Shown in pieces: positions 36,642-44,803 of a DNA stretch of 64,000 nucleotides. The position numbers and the translations under genes were made by a program. Origin of the DNA: Stutzerimonas stutzeri (GTDB taxonomy: Bacteria > Pseudomonadota > Gammaproteobacteria > Pseudomonadales > Pseudomonadaceae); the NCBI RefSeq assembly GCF_002909485.1, contig NZ_PPXG01000001.1, forward strand, positions 62,001 to 126,000, read 5' to 3'. Position 1 is the first letter of the stretch. Every line of letters starts with the position of its first letter. A model generated the notes under the pieces. The model saw nothing but the letters and a program-made list of their open reading frames with translations, did no database searches and was not told the DNA's origin.

Positions 36642-37388
36642 TCAGCGTCCGCCGCTGACGTCCAGCAACGCGCCGGTGGTATAGCTGGCGTGCTCACTGG
36701 CGAGCCAGAGTATGGCTTTGGCAACTTCCTCGGCTTTCCCGCCGCGGCCCATGGGCACGCTCGCCTTGACCCGCTCGATACGATCCGGCTCGCCACCGCT
36801 GGCGTGAATCTCGGTATCGATCACGCCGGGTCGTACCGCATTCACCCGAATGCCTTCGCCGGCCACTTCCCTGGCCAGCCCGACCGTCATGCTGTCGATG
36901 GCGCCCTTGGCCGCCGCGTAGTCGATGTACTCCCCAGGCGCGCCAAGTCGCGCGGCGATCGAGGACAGGTTGATGATCGAACCACCCTGGCCTCCATGCT
37001 GAGTGGACATGCGCTTGATCGCCTCGCGTGCGCATAGAAAGCTGCCGATGACGTTGGCACCTAGCACGCGCGTCCAGCGGGCGGCATCCATCTGCTCCAG
37101 GCGCATTTGCTGTTCGAGCATGCCGGCGTTGTTGATCAGCACGTCCAGGCGGCCGAATTCGTGGTCGATGACATCGAACATGTTCACCACCTGGTTTTCA
37201 TCGGCGACATCGGCTTTGACCGTGATCGCCGATATGCCCAGCGCGCGAACCTGCTTGAGCACTTGGTTCGCTGCGTCTTCGCGATGGTGATAGTTGAGGC
37301 AGATGGCGTAGCCCTGACGTGCCGCCAGTCGGGCCGTTGCCGCCCCGATACCCCGGCTGGCACCGGTGATCAACATGACTCTGGACAT
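36642..37388 (-). CDS. Short-chain dehydrogenase/reductase
   Basis: This 248-residue classical SDR has the NAD(P) motif TGASRGIG at residues 8-15, ADVADENQV, NNAG, the catalytic Ser in IINLSSIAARLG and the YxxxK pair in YIDYAAAKGAID. The segment NYHHREDAAN after the second strand often goes with NADP(H) preference. The substrate is not evident; close relatives are annotated as sugar or 3-oxoacyl reductases. AGAGGAAAA precedes the ATG. It converges with dusC (5 bases) and is divergent from the hsp20 gene. Confidence 0.9.
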   Translation of the reverse strand: MSRVMLITGASRGIGAATARLAARQGYAICLNYHHREDAANQVLKQVRALGISAITVKADVADENQVVNMFDVIDHEFGRLDVLINNAGMLEQQMRLEQMDAARWTRVLGANVIGSFLCAREAIKRMSTQHGGQGGSIINLSSIAARLGAPGEYIDYAAAKGAIDSMTVGLAREVAGEGIRVNAVRPGVIDTEIHASGGEPDRIERVKASVPMGRGGKAEEVAKAILWLASEHASYTTGALLDVSGGR

Positions 37389-37424
37389 GGCTTTTCCTCT
37401 TGCAGGCAGGCTTGTCGAGCGAGC

Positions 37425-37452
37425 CTTGAAATTTGCGGGACAGCTCCTATCT
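37425..37452 (+). promoter_or_regulatory. Sigma-32 (RpoH) heat-shock promoter of hsp20
   Basis: CTTGAAA 37425-37431 matches the sigma-32 -35 consensus. TCCTATCT 37445-37452, 13 bases further on, resembles the CCCCATNT -10 element (two mismatches). Distance to the hsp20 start leaves a leader of about 60 bases. Confidence 0.75.
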
Positions 37453-37460
37453 AGGGCTCA

Positions 37461-37512
37461 GCGGGATGCCGAATTCGGGTTCCGCCTGTTTCAACTCGCT
37501 GATTTCAGGAGG
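37461..37512 (+). promoter_or_regulatory. ROSE-like RNA thermometer in the hsp20 leader
   Basis: The leader can form a first hairpin (GCGGGA 37461-37466 with TCCGC 37481-37485, inner CCGAA/TTCGG) and a second in which TCGCT 37496-37500, the UYGCU motif of ROSE elements, faces the Shine-Dalgarno AGGAGG 37507-37512. ROSE elements repress ibpA translation at low temperature in pseudomonads and other bacteria. Confidence 0.65.
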
Positions 37513-37519
37513 TTTTATC

Positions 37520-37966
37520 ATGAGTGCATTTCCCATGGCTCCTCTGTTCCGGCAATCCGTCGGCTTCGACCGCTTCAACGACCTGTTCGAGTCCGCCCTG
37601 CGCAACGATACCGGCAGCTCGTATCCACCCTACAACATCGAGAAACATGGCGAGGACCAGTATCGCATCGTGGTCGCCGCCGCCGGCCTCGAAGAGTCCG
37701 ACCTCGATCTGCAGGTGGAGCGCAGCGTGCTGACGATCAGCGGCGGGCGTCGTGAAAATGAGGTAGAGAACGTCACCTATCTGCATCAGGGCATCGCCCA
37801 GCGGGCGTTCAAGCTGTCGTTCCGTCTGGCCGACCATATCGAGGTCAAGGGGGCGGCGCTGAACAACGGCCTGCTCCATATCGACCTGGTGCGGGTCGTG
37901 CCGGAAGAAGCCAAGCCCAAGCGCATCCCGATCAATGCCGATCAGCGACCCGCACTGGAGGGTTGA
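37520..37966 (+). CDS. ibpA: Small heat-shock protein Hsp20 (IbpA-type)
   Basis: This 148-residue holdase has a short N-terminal arm (APLFRQSVGFDRFNDLFESA) and an alpha-crystallin domain from YPPYNIEKHGEDQYRIVVAAAG to LNNGLLHIDLVR. The C-terminal I-x-I anchor is RIPI. IbpA-type proteins bind unfolding proteins and pass them to ClpB/DnaK. ATG 37520 has AGGAGG 7 bases upstream; the longer frame is ruled out because its 29 extra codons would cover the promoter and leader. Upstream signals (sigma-32 promoter, ROSE-like hairpin) indicate both transcriptional and translational heat control. Confidence 0.95.
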   Translation: MSAFPMAPLFRQSVGFDRFNDLFESALRNDTGSSYPPYNIEKHGEDQYRIVVAAAGLEESDLDLQVERSVLTISGGRRENEVENVTYLHQGIAQRAFKLSFRLADHIEVKGAALNNGLLHIDLVRVVPEEAKPKRIPINADQRPALEG

Positions 37967-37978
37967 TCCGGAAAGTAG

Positions 37979-38004
37979 AGAAGGGCGCCGCATGGCGTCC
38001 TTCT
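37979..38004 (+). terminator. Terminator after hsp20
   Basis: AGAAGGGCGCC 37979-37989 pairs with GGCGTCCTTCT 37994-38004 (one mismatch) around GCAT and runs into TTC. It lies between the convergent hsp20 and LysR genes and may serve both. Confidence 0.75.
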
Positions 38005-38026
38005 TCGTTCGGGGCATTTGTGTCGA

Positions 38027-38902
38027 TCAGCTCCCGCGTTCGGCATCCAGCAGCGCCATGAAGGCCTTGGCTGCATTGGATAACGTGCGCTCGGTATGGA
38101 GGATGTAGCCGAGTTGTCGCGTCAGTTGGATGTCCGGCAGCGGCAAGCTGACGACCTGTTCGTCGAGCATGCTGCGGGGCAACACGCTCCAGGCAATGCC
38201 AATGGAGACCATCATTTTGATGGTCTCCATATAGTTCGTGCTCATGGTGATATTGGGCGTCAGCCCCTCGCGTTCGAATAGTCGCTGGGCAATGTGGTGT
38301 GTGAAGGTGTTGCCGCCAGGAAACACGGCGGGATGGCCCGCCACATCTGCGAGCCGGATGTCCGTCTTGCCTGCCAGAGGATGCTCGGGGGCGACGACGA
38401 ATTCCAGCGGGTCGTCCCACACTTTTACCGCTCTTACCGGATCGGCAGTTTGCGGTGCCAAGGTGATGACGGCCAGTTCCGCACGGCCATGCAGCACTTC
38501 GTCGTAGGCGACTTCCGAATCGAGAAAGCGGATATCCAGGCTGACCTGCGGATAAGCGCGGGTGAATGCGCGAAGCAGTGGCGGCAGTCGGTGCAGGCCG
38601 ATGTGATGGCTGGTCGCCAGGCTCAATCGCCCGCCAATGTCGCCGTTGAGGTTGGTCAAAGCACGACGAGTGTCGTCCAGCACATTGAGAATCTGATAGG
38701 CACGCGGTAACAGGGATCGGCCTGCCTCGGTCAGGCCGATCTCGCGACCAAGCCGGTCGAACAGGCGCACGCCGAGTTGCGATTCCAGGGCTGCGATGCG
38801 CTTGCTGACTGCCGGCTGGGTCAGATGTAGCCGCTCGGCAGCCAGGGAAAAGCTGCCCGTTTCGGCAACAGCGATTAGGGCATTGAGGTTGGCTAAATCC
38901 AT
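38027..38902 (-). CDS. LysR-family transcriptional regulator, divergent from leuC
   Basis: This 291-residue regulator has the LysR winged-helix start MDLANLNALIAVAETGSFSL, then AERLHLTQPAVSKRIAALE as recognition helix, and a two-lobe effector domain from about residue 90. In P. aeruginosa a LysR gene (PA3122, from memory) holds the same place beside leuC, so control of leuCDB is likely, though not shown. I chose ATG 38902; the longer frame adds 54 residues that overlap the leuC promoter region. Confidence 0.9.
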   Translation of the reverse strand: MDLANLNALIAVAETGSFSLAAERLHLTQPAVSKRIAALESQLGVRLFDRLGREIGLTEAGRSLLPRAYQILNVLDDTRRALTNLNGDIGGRLSLATSHHIGLHRLPPLLRAFTRAYPQVSLDIRFLDSEVAYDEVLHGRAELAVITLAPQTADPVRAVKVWDDPLEFVVAPEHPLAGKTDIRLADVAGHPAVFPGGNTFTHHIAQRLFEREGLTPNITMSTNYMETIKMMVSIGIAWSVLPRSMLDEQVVSLPLPDIQLTRQLGYILHTERTLSNAAKAFMALLDAERGS

Positions 38903-38961
38903 CGGTAGGGTCTCTCCACGGCAATGCCAATTCCTTTCGGGAATAGTTTGGATGAAAAATA

Positions 38962-38978
38962 TGAATTTGAGTAATTCA
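38962..38978. promoter_or_regulatory. Candidate LysR operator between the regulator and leuC
   Basis: TGAATT 38962-38967 and AATTCA 38973-38978 form a perfect inverted repeat with 5 bases between, the dyad size of LysR-type boxes. It is the only such repeat in the 151-base divergent region, 75 bases before leuC. Confidence 0.55.
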
Positions 38979-39053
38979 ATGCAAGCCCCTAGCATCGTCC
39001 CCATAAGCGCAAGGGCTATTCGCCCCGCATAGAAAGCAGATGAGGAAAGTCCG

Positions 39054-40481
39054 ATGGCCGGCAAAACGCTCTACGACAAGCTCTGGGAAATGCACGAGGT
39101 GAAGCGTCGCGATGACGGTTCGTCGCTGATCTACATCGACCGTCACATCCTGCATGAAGTGACCTCGCCACAAGCGTTCGAAGGACTGCGTCTGGCCAAT
39201 CGCAAGCCGTGGCGCATCGATGCCAATATCGCTACCCCCGACCACAACGTGCCGACCACCAAGGCCGAGCGCCAGGGCGGGCTGGAGGCCATCGCTGACG
39301 AGGTGTCGCGCATTCAGGTGCAGACGCTGGACGAGAACTGCGATGACTTCGGCATTCTCGAATTCAAGATGAATGACGTACGCCAGGGTATCGTCCACGT
39401 CATCGGCCCCGAGCAGGGCGCGACCTTGCCAGGCATGACCGTGGTCTGCGGTGACTCGCATACCTCCACCCACGGTGCCTTCGGGGCGCTGGCCCATGGC
39501 ATCGGTACCTCGGAAGTCGAGCATGTGCTCGCGACCCAGTGCCTCGTGGCCAAGAAGATGAAGAACATGCAGGTGCGCGTCGAAGGCGAGCTGCCGTTCG
39601 GCGTGACCGCCAAGGACGTCGTATTGGCAGTGATTGGCAAGATCGGCACTGCCGGCGGTAACGGCCATGCGCTTGAGTTCGCCGGCAGCGCCATTCGCGA
39701 TCTGTCCATGGAAGGGCGCATGACGATCTGCAACATGTCGATCGAAGCCGGGGCGCGTGTCGGCATGGTAGCGGTCGACGAAAAGACAATCGCCTATGTC
39801 GAAGGGCGTCCGTACGCGCCGAAAGGCTCGGATTGGGACAAGGCCGTTGAGTTGTGGAAGGGCCTGGTCTCCGATGACGACGCAGTGTTCGATACCATCG
39901 TTGAACTCAACGCAGAAGATATCAAGCCGCAGGTCAGTTGGGGCACGTCGCCGGAAATGGTGCTGGCTGTTGATCAGAACGTGCCGGACCCTGCCGCCGA
40001 AGCCGACCCGGTCAAGCGTGATTCCATCGTTCGCGCGTTGAAATACATGGGCCTGTCGGCCAATCAGCCAATCACCGAGATCAAACTGGACCGCGTGTTC
40101 ATAGGTTCTTGTACCAACTCGCGGATCGAGGACCTGCGCGCGGCGGCTGAAGTCGCCAAGGGCCGCAAGGTTGCAGCGAACGTCAAACAGGCGATGGTGG
40201 TGCCGGGCTCCGGTTTGGTGAAGCAGCAGGCTGAGGCTGAAGGGCTTGACAAGATCTTCGTCGAAGCCGGCTTCGAATGGCGCGAGCCGGGCTGCTCCAT
40301 GTGCCTGGCGATGAACCCGGACAAACTCGGCAGCGGCGAACATTGCGCCTCGACTTCCAACCGCAACTTCGAGGGGCGTCAGGGCGCCGGTGGGCGCACC
40401 CATCTGGTCAGCCCGGCCATGGCGGCCGCTGCGGCGGTAACCGGCCATTTCATCGATGTACGCGAACTGGTCCAGGCCTGA
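39054..40481 (+). CDS. leuC: 3-isopropylmalate dehydratase large subunit
   Basis: The 475-residue aconitase-family subunit isomerises 2- to 3-isopropylmalate with LeuD. It begins [15 protein letters not shown]; the [4Fe-4S] ligands are in [14 protein letters not shown] and [13 protein letters not shown], and [14 protein letters not shown] and NRNFEGRQG are further signatures. AGGAAAG precedes the ATG. leuD starts 11 bases after its stop. Confidence 0.97.
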   Translation: MAGKTLYDKLWEMHEVKRRDDGSSLIYIDRHILHEVTSPQAFEGLRLANRKPWRIDANIATPDHNVPTTKAERQGGLEAIADEVSRIQVQTLDENCDDFGILEFKMNDVRQGIVHVIGPEQGATLPGMTVVCGDSHTSTHGAFGALAHGIGTSEVEHVLATQCLVAKKMKNMQVRVEGELPFGVTAKDVVLAVIGKIGTAGGNGHALEFAGSAIRDLSMEGRMTICNMSIEAGARVGMVAVDEKTIAYVEGRPYAPKGSDWDKAVELWKGLVSDDDAVFDTIVELNAEDIKPQVSWGTSPEMVLAVDQNVPDPAAEADPVKRDSIVRALKYMGLSANQPITEIKLDRVFIGSCTNSRIEDLRAAAEVAKGRKVAANVKQAMVVPGSGLVKQQAEAEGLDKIFVEAGFEWREPGCSMCLAMNPDKLGSGEHCASTSNRNFEGRQGAGGRTHLVSPAMAAAAAVTGHFIDVRELVQA

Positions 40482-40492
40482 GGAGAGAACGG

Positions 40493-41140
40493 ATGAAAGC
40501 CTTTACCCAACACACCGGCCTGGTCTGCCCATTGGATCGCGCTAATGTCGATACCGATCAGATCATTCCCAAGCAGTTTCTCAAGTCCATCAAGCGCACC
40601 GGTTTCGGTCCGAACCTGTTTGACGAGTGGCGCTATCTGGACGTCGGTCAGCCGAACCAGGATTGCTCGCAGCGTCCGGTGAACAAGGACTTCGTGCTGA
40701 ATTTTCCGCGCTATCAGGGCGCCAGCGTGCTGCTGGCCCGTGAGAACTTCGGCTGCGGCTCGTCCCGCGAGCACGCCCCCTGGGCTTTGGAAGAATACGG
40801 TTTCCGTACCATCATTGCGCCGAGCTTTGCCGACATCTTCTACAACAACAGCTTCAAGAACGGCCTGCTGCCGATCGTGCTGAAGGAAGAAGAGGTGGAT
40901 GAGCTGTTCGCGCAGGCCGAAGCGAACGAAGGCTACCAGCTGACCGTTGACCTCGCCGCGCAGGTCGTGACACGCCCAGACGGCAAGCAGTACGACTTTG
41001 AAGTCGATGCCTTCCGTAAGCACTGCCTGCTCAATGGCCTCGATGATATCGGCCTGACGTTGCAAGACGCGGACGCGATCAAAGCGTTCGAAATCCGTCA
41101 CCAGCAGAACCAGCCATGGCTGTTCGGTGCGATCAAGTAG
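40493..41140 (+). CDS. leuD: 3-isopropylmalate dehydratase small subunit
   Basis: The 215-residue swivelling subunit partners LeuC. It has [13 protein letters not shown] near the start and the substrate-binding loop [16 protein letters not shown], then [23 protein letters not shown] overlaps the leuC stop, and the ATG lies 11 bases after it, so the two are translationally linked. The longer frame beginning at 40277 is inside leuC and is discarded. Confidence 0.97.
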   Translation: MKAFTQHTGLVCPLDRANVDTDQIIPKQFLKSIKRTGFGPNLFDEWRYLDVGQPNQDCSQRPVNKDFVLNFPRYQGASVLLARENFGCGSSREHAPWALEEYGFRTIIAPSFADIFYNNSFKNGLLPIVLKEEEVDELFAQAEANEGYQLTVDLAAQVVTRPDGKQYDFEVDAFRKHCLLNGLDDIGLTLQDADAIKAFEIRHQQNQPWLFGAIK

Positions 41141-41155
41141 GCTGAGTATTGCCAA

Positions 41156-41217
41156 GTAGGGTGGGCTTCAGCCCACCGGTATGGCTCGGAGCTACTGGTG
41201 GGCTGAGGCCTACCCTA
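41156..41217. repeat. Long imperfect palindrome (REP-like) between leuD and leuB
   Basis: GTAGGGTGGGCTTCAGCCCACC (41156-41177) plus GGTA is mirrored by TACTGGTGGGCTGAGGCCTACCC (41193-41215). The whole can fold into one 25-base-pair cruciform, and each half also folds on itself (TGGGCT/AGCCCA). The layout is that of a pair of inverted REP units. I see one copy in this window. Confidence 0.75.
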
Positions 41218-41262
41218 TGAAATGCCCCTGCCGCGATGTGACTCCCCTATAAGGAATAAGAG

Positions 41263-42345
41263 ATGTCCAAACAGATTCTAATTCTCCCCGGCGACGGCAT
41301 CGGCCCGGAAATCATGGCCGAGGCGGTCAAGGTACTGCAGCTAGCCAATGACAAGTTCCAGCTGGATTTCGAACTGAGCTACGACGAACTGGGTGGCGCG
41401 GCGGTCGACAAGTATGGCGTGCCGCTGGCGGACGAAACCCTCGAGCGTGCCCGTGCCGCGGACGCCATCCTGCTTGGCGCTGTGGGCGGGCCGAAGTGGG
41501 ACAAGATCGATCCGGCCATCCGTCCCGAGCGCGGTTTGCTGAAGATTCGCTCCGAGCTGGGCCTGTTCGGCAATCTGCGTCCTGCACTGCTCTACCCTCA
41601 ACTGGCCGATGCGTCATCGCTGAAGCCTGAGATCGTGGCCGGTCTGGATATCCTCATCGTTCGCGAGTTGACTGGCGGGATCTATTTCGGCAAGCCACGC
41701 GAAAGCAAGGTGCTGGAGAGCGGCGAGCGCATGGCGTACGACACGCTGCCGTACAGCGAGAGCGAGATCCGTCGCATTGCCAAGGTCGGCTTCGACATGG
41801 CCATGGTGCGCAACAAGAAACTTTGCTCGGTGGATAAAGCCAACGTGCTGGCGTCCAGCCAGCTGTGGCGTGCCGTGGTCGAGGAAGTGGCCAAGGACTA
41901 TCCCGAGGTCGAGCTGAGCCACATGTATGTCGACAATGCGGCGATGCAGCTGGTGCGTGCACCGAAGCAGTTCGACGTGATCGTCACCGACAACATGTTT
42001 GGCGACATCCTGTCGGACGAAGCGTCCATGCTGACCGGCTCCATCGGCATGCTGCCATCTGCCTCGCTGGATGCGGGCAACAAGGGCATGTACGAGCCGT
42101 GCCACGGTTCGGCGCCAGACATCGCCGGTCAGGGCATTGCAAATCCGCTGGCAACCATCCTCTCCGTTTCGATGATGCTGCGTTACAGCTTCAATCAGGG
42201 CGCAGCGGCCGATGCCATCGAACAGGCGGTGAGCGATGTGCTCGATCAGGGCCTGCGTACCGGAGACATCTGGTCCGAAGGTTGTAACAAAGTCGGCACT
42301 CAGGCGATGGGTGATGCAGTAGTCGCGGCCCTCGCGAAGTTGTAA
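41263..42345 (+). CDS. leuB: 3-isopropylmalate dehydrogenase
   Basis: The 360-residue NAD+-dependent decarboxylating dehydrogenase carries out the third leucine step. It starts [18 protein letters not shown]; other markers are [21 protein letters not shown], and [33 protein letters not shown] precedes ATG 41263. The spacing from leuD (122 bases) is filled by the palindrome, so leuB may respond partly on its own. A strong terminator follows. Confidence 0.97.
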   Translation: MSKQILILPGDGIGPEIMAEAVKVLQLANDKFQLDFELSYDELGGAAVDKYGVPLADETLERARAADAILLGAVGGPKWDKIDPAIRPERGLLKIRSELGLFGNLRPALLYPQLADASSLKPEIVAGLDILIVRELTGGIYFGKPRESKVLESGERMAYDTLPYSESEIRRIAKVGFDMAMVRNKKLCSVDKANVLASSQLWRAVVEEVAKDYPEVELSHMYVDNAAMQLVRAPKQFDVIVTDNMFGDILSDEASMLTGSIGMLPSASLDAGNKGMYEPCHGSAPDIAGQGIANPLATILSVSMMLRYSFNQGAAADAIEQAVSDVLDQGLRTGDIWSEGCNKVGTQAMGDAVVAALAKL

Positions 42346-42350
42346 TCTTC

Positions 42351-42382
42351 TGGCCCGCCTTAATCTGCGCGGGCCACTTTTT
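42351..42382 (+). terminator. Terminator after leuB
   Basis: TGGCCCGC 42351-42358 pairs perfectly with GCGGGCCA 42369-42376 and is followed by CTTTTTC. It ends the leucine unit and implies a separate promoter for asd just downstream. Confidence 0.9.
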
Positions 42383-42399
42383 CTATAGGTGTAGTTGCG

Positions 42400-43512
42400 A
42401 TGAAACGTGTAGGTCTGATCGGTTGGCGCGGTATGGTCGGTTCCGTGCTCATGCAGCGGATGCTGGAAGAGCGGGATTTCGACCTGATCGAGCCCGTGTT
42501 CTTCACCACCTCCAACGTCGGCGGCCAAGGCCCCGAAATTGGAAAGGAAACCGCTGCGCTGAAGGACGCCTACAACATCGACGAGTTGAAAGGCCTCGAT
42601 GTGATCCTGACCTGTCAGGGCGGCGACTACACCAACGAAGTCTTCCCCAAGCTGCGTGAAGCCGGCTGGCAGGGCTACTGGATCGATGCGGCGTCCTCAC
42701 TGCGGATGCAGGACGACGCGGTAATCGTCCTCGATCCGGTGAACCGCCGTGTGATCGACCAGCAGCTGGATGCGGGCACCAAGAACTACATCGGCGGCAA
42801 CTGCACCGTCAGCTTGGCGCTGATGGGCCTTGGTGGCCTGTTCGAAGCCGGTCTGGTCGAGTGGATGAGCGCGATGACTTATCAGGCGGCTTCCGGAGCC
42901 GGTGCGCAGAATATGCGCGAGCTGATCAAGCAGATGGGCGCCATCAATGCGGCTGTGGCCGATGACCTGACCAATCCCGCCAGCGCCATTCTCGACATTG
43001 ATCGCAAGGTTGCCGAGACCCAGCGTAGCGAAGCCTTCCCGGTCGACAATTTTGGCGTGCCGCTGGCGGGTAGTCTGATCCCGTATATCGACAAGGAGCT
43101 GCCAAACGGACAGAGCCGTGAAGAGTGGAAAGCGCAGGCCGAAACCAACAAGATTCTCGGCCGATTCAAGAGCCCGATCCCGGTCGACGGTATCTGCGTG
43201 CGCGTCGGCGCCATGCGCTGCCACAGCCAGGCCCTGACCATCAAGCTGAACAAGGATGTGCCGATCGCCGATATCGAGGGGCTGATCAGCCAGCACAATC
43301 CGTGGGTCAGGCTGGTGCCGAATCACCGTGATGCCAGTATGCAGGAACTAAGTCCGGCAGCGGTCACCGGGACGCTGAGCGTTCCGGTTGGACGTTTGCG
43401 CAAGCTCAATATGGGCTCGCACTACCTGGGCGCGTTCACCGTGGGCGATCAGCTGCTGTGGGGTGCTGCCGAGCCGCTACGTCGCATGCTACGTATCCTG
43501 CTGGAGCGTTGA
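42400..43512 (+). CDS. asd: Aspartate-semialdehyde dehydrogenase
   Basis: The 370-residue NADPH enzyme makes aspartate semialdehyde for lysine, threonine, methionine and diaminopimelate. It starts [20 protein letters not shown]; the catalytic Cys135 is in [16 protein letters not shown], followed by [16 protein letters not shown]. Substrate residues occur in [17 protein letters not shown]. This is the Gram-negative ASADH type. It is flanked by terminators on both sides, so it forms its own transcription unit. Confidence 0.97.
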   Translation: MKRVGLIGWRGMVGSVLMQRMLEERDFDLIEPVFFTTSNVGGQGPEIGKETAALKDAYNIDELKGLDVILTCQGGDYTNEVFPKLREAGWQGYWIDAASSLRMQDDAVIVLDPVNRRVIDQQLDAGTKNYIGGNCTVSLALMGLGGLFEAGLVEWMSAMTYQAASGAGAQNMRELIKQMGAINAAVADDLTNPASAILDIDRKVAETQRSEAFPVDNFGVPLAGSLIPYIDKELPNGQSREEWKAQAETNKILGRFKSPIPVDGICVRVGAMRCHSQALTIKLNKDVPIADIEGLISQHNPWVRLVPNHRDASMQELSPAAVTGTLSVPVGRLRKLNMGSHYLGAFTVGDQLLWGAAEPLRRMLRILLER

Positions 43513-43533
43513 TGCGCACTCGATGAAGTGCAG

Positions 43534-43561
43534 AACGCCGCGACTTGTTCGCGGCGTTTTC
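43534..43561 (+). terminator. Terminator after asd
   Basis: AACGCCGCGA 43534-43543 pairs perfectly with TCGCGGCGTT 43549-43558 around a 5-base loop; TTCG follows. Confidence 0.9.
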
Positions 43562-43647
43562 GTTTGCGCAGCGTGCCACTCGGCGGCGCTGGTTGCAGTG
43601 ATCTGCCATTTCGCTACAGTGCCGATCCTTAACGCGTGGAGGTGGCG

Positions 43648-44658
43648 ATGCCCACAGGTGTCGGTGTTGCGGTTGTAGGTGCGGTCAGCCTGGTAGGTGA
43701 GGCGCTGGTCGAGGTGCTGGAAGAGCGTGCGTTTCCGCTTGCCGAGCTGCACCTGCTTGACCACGAGGAGAGCGTCGGGCAAACAGTGCCTTTCAAGGGG
43801 CGTAATCTTCGTGTTTCCGATGCTGAGCGCTTTGATTTCAGTCGTGTGCAGCTAGTCTTTCTCGTTGGTGGTGCGGCGGCGGTTGTCGAATGCAACGCCA
43901 AGGCAGTGGCTGCAGGCTGCCGGATCGTTGATCTGTCCGGTTCTATTCCCGTGTCTCAGCAGCCATGCCTGGTGCCGGAGGTAAACGGCAGCCTGCTGGG
44001 TGCGGCAGCTGATTTGCGTGCCATCGCCTCGCCGCTGCCGGAGTCGGTCGCGCTGGCAATCGCCTTGGCCCCGATTCAGCAGCAGCTGGACTTGCAGCGG
44101 GTTACGGTAACGGCGTGCCTGCCGGTATCTAGTCGCGGCAAGGTGGGCGTGAAAGAGCTCGCACGACAAACAACCGAACTGTTGAATGCCAGACCTCTAG
44201 AGCCGCGAGTGTTTGGCCGGCAGATGGCGTTCAATATGCTCGCGCAAGTCGAAGAGGTTGATGTGCAGGGCTATGGGCGACAAGAGCGACGGCTGATTGA
44301 GGAGCTTCGTCAGCTGCTGGGTCTTCCGGAACTCACGGTCGCCGTCACCTTCATTCAGGCGCCGGTGTTCTTTGGCGAAAGTCTTGTCGTCTCGTTGCAG
44401 GGTAGTGTCGAGGCGAACGTTCAAGGGCTGTCTGAGACTCTGGACATGGCTCCGGGGATCGAACTTGTGGAGTCGGACGACTACCCGACGGCGGTCGGTG
44501 ACGCGGTTGGGCAGGATGTCATCTATGTAGGCCGGATGCGCCGTGGCATCTGTGATCCGCGCGAAGTCAATTTGTGGATTGTGTCTGATAACGTGCGAAA
44601 AGGCTCGGCACTAAACGCTGTGCAGTCCGGTGAGTTGTTGATAAAAGACTATCTGTAA
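43648..44658 (+). CDS. Aspartate-semialdehyde-dehydrogenase-like protein (Usg type), catalytic Cys absent
   Basis: This 336-residue paralogue keeps the ASADH layout: GVGVAVVGAVSLVGEALVEV nucleotide fold at the start, the RIVDLSG segment, and a VTACLPVSSRGKVGVKEL core strand. It belongs to the other ASADH lineage, whose active site reads NPNC; here the same place is IASPLPESVALAIALAP, so Cys is replaced by Pro. Dehydrogenase activity is therefore unlikely. Usg-like proteins of this kind lie beside asd or truA in many proteobacteria and have no proven function. I chose ATG 43648 with GGAGGTG upstream; the GTG at 43636 would overlap that ribosome site. Confidence 0.85.
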   Translation: MPTGVGVAVVGAVSLVGEALVEVLEERAFPLAELHLLDHEESVGQTVPFKGRNLRVSDAERFDFSRVQLVFLVGGAAAVVECNAKAVAAGCRIVDLSGSIPVSQQPCLVPEVNGSLLGAAADLRAIASPLPESVALAIALAPIQQQLDLQRVTVTACLPVSSRGKVGVKELARQTTELLNARPLEPRVFGRQMAFNMLAQVEEVDVQGYGRQERRLIEELRQLLGLPELTVAVTFIQAPVFFGESLVVSLQGSVEANVQGLSETLDMAPGIELVESDDYPTAVGDAVGQDVIYVGRMRRGICDPREVNLWIVSDNVRKGSALNAVQSGELLIKDYL

Positions 44659-44803
44659 AAGATACTTACTGGTAATTCAAAGAATATTTCTAGCCGATGC
44701 GCTGAACGGCTTATCGCTGATGGGGAGTCACCGTTAGGTGGCGCGGGCAGTGACATAAGAGCCTCTCGTAGTTCGAGAAAAAAGATAAACAAGGGATTAA
44801 ATA

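Noticed and set aside
38976..40448. 490-codon minus-strand frame over leuC
   Set aside because: It is a shadow of leuC; it would also overlap the LysR-leuC control region.
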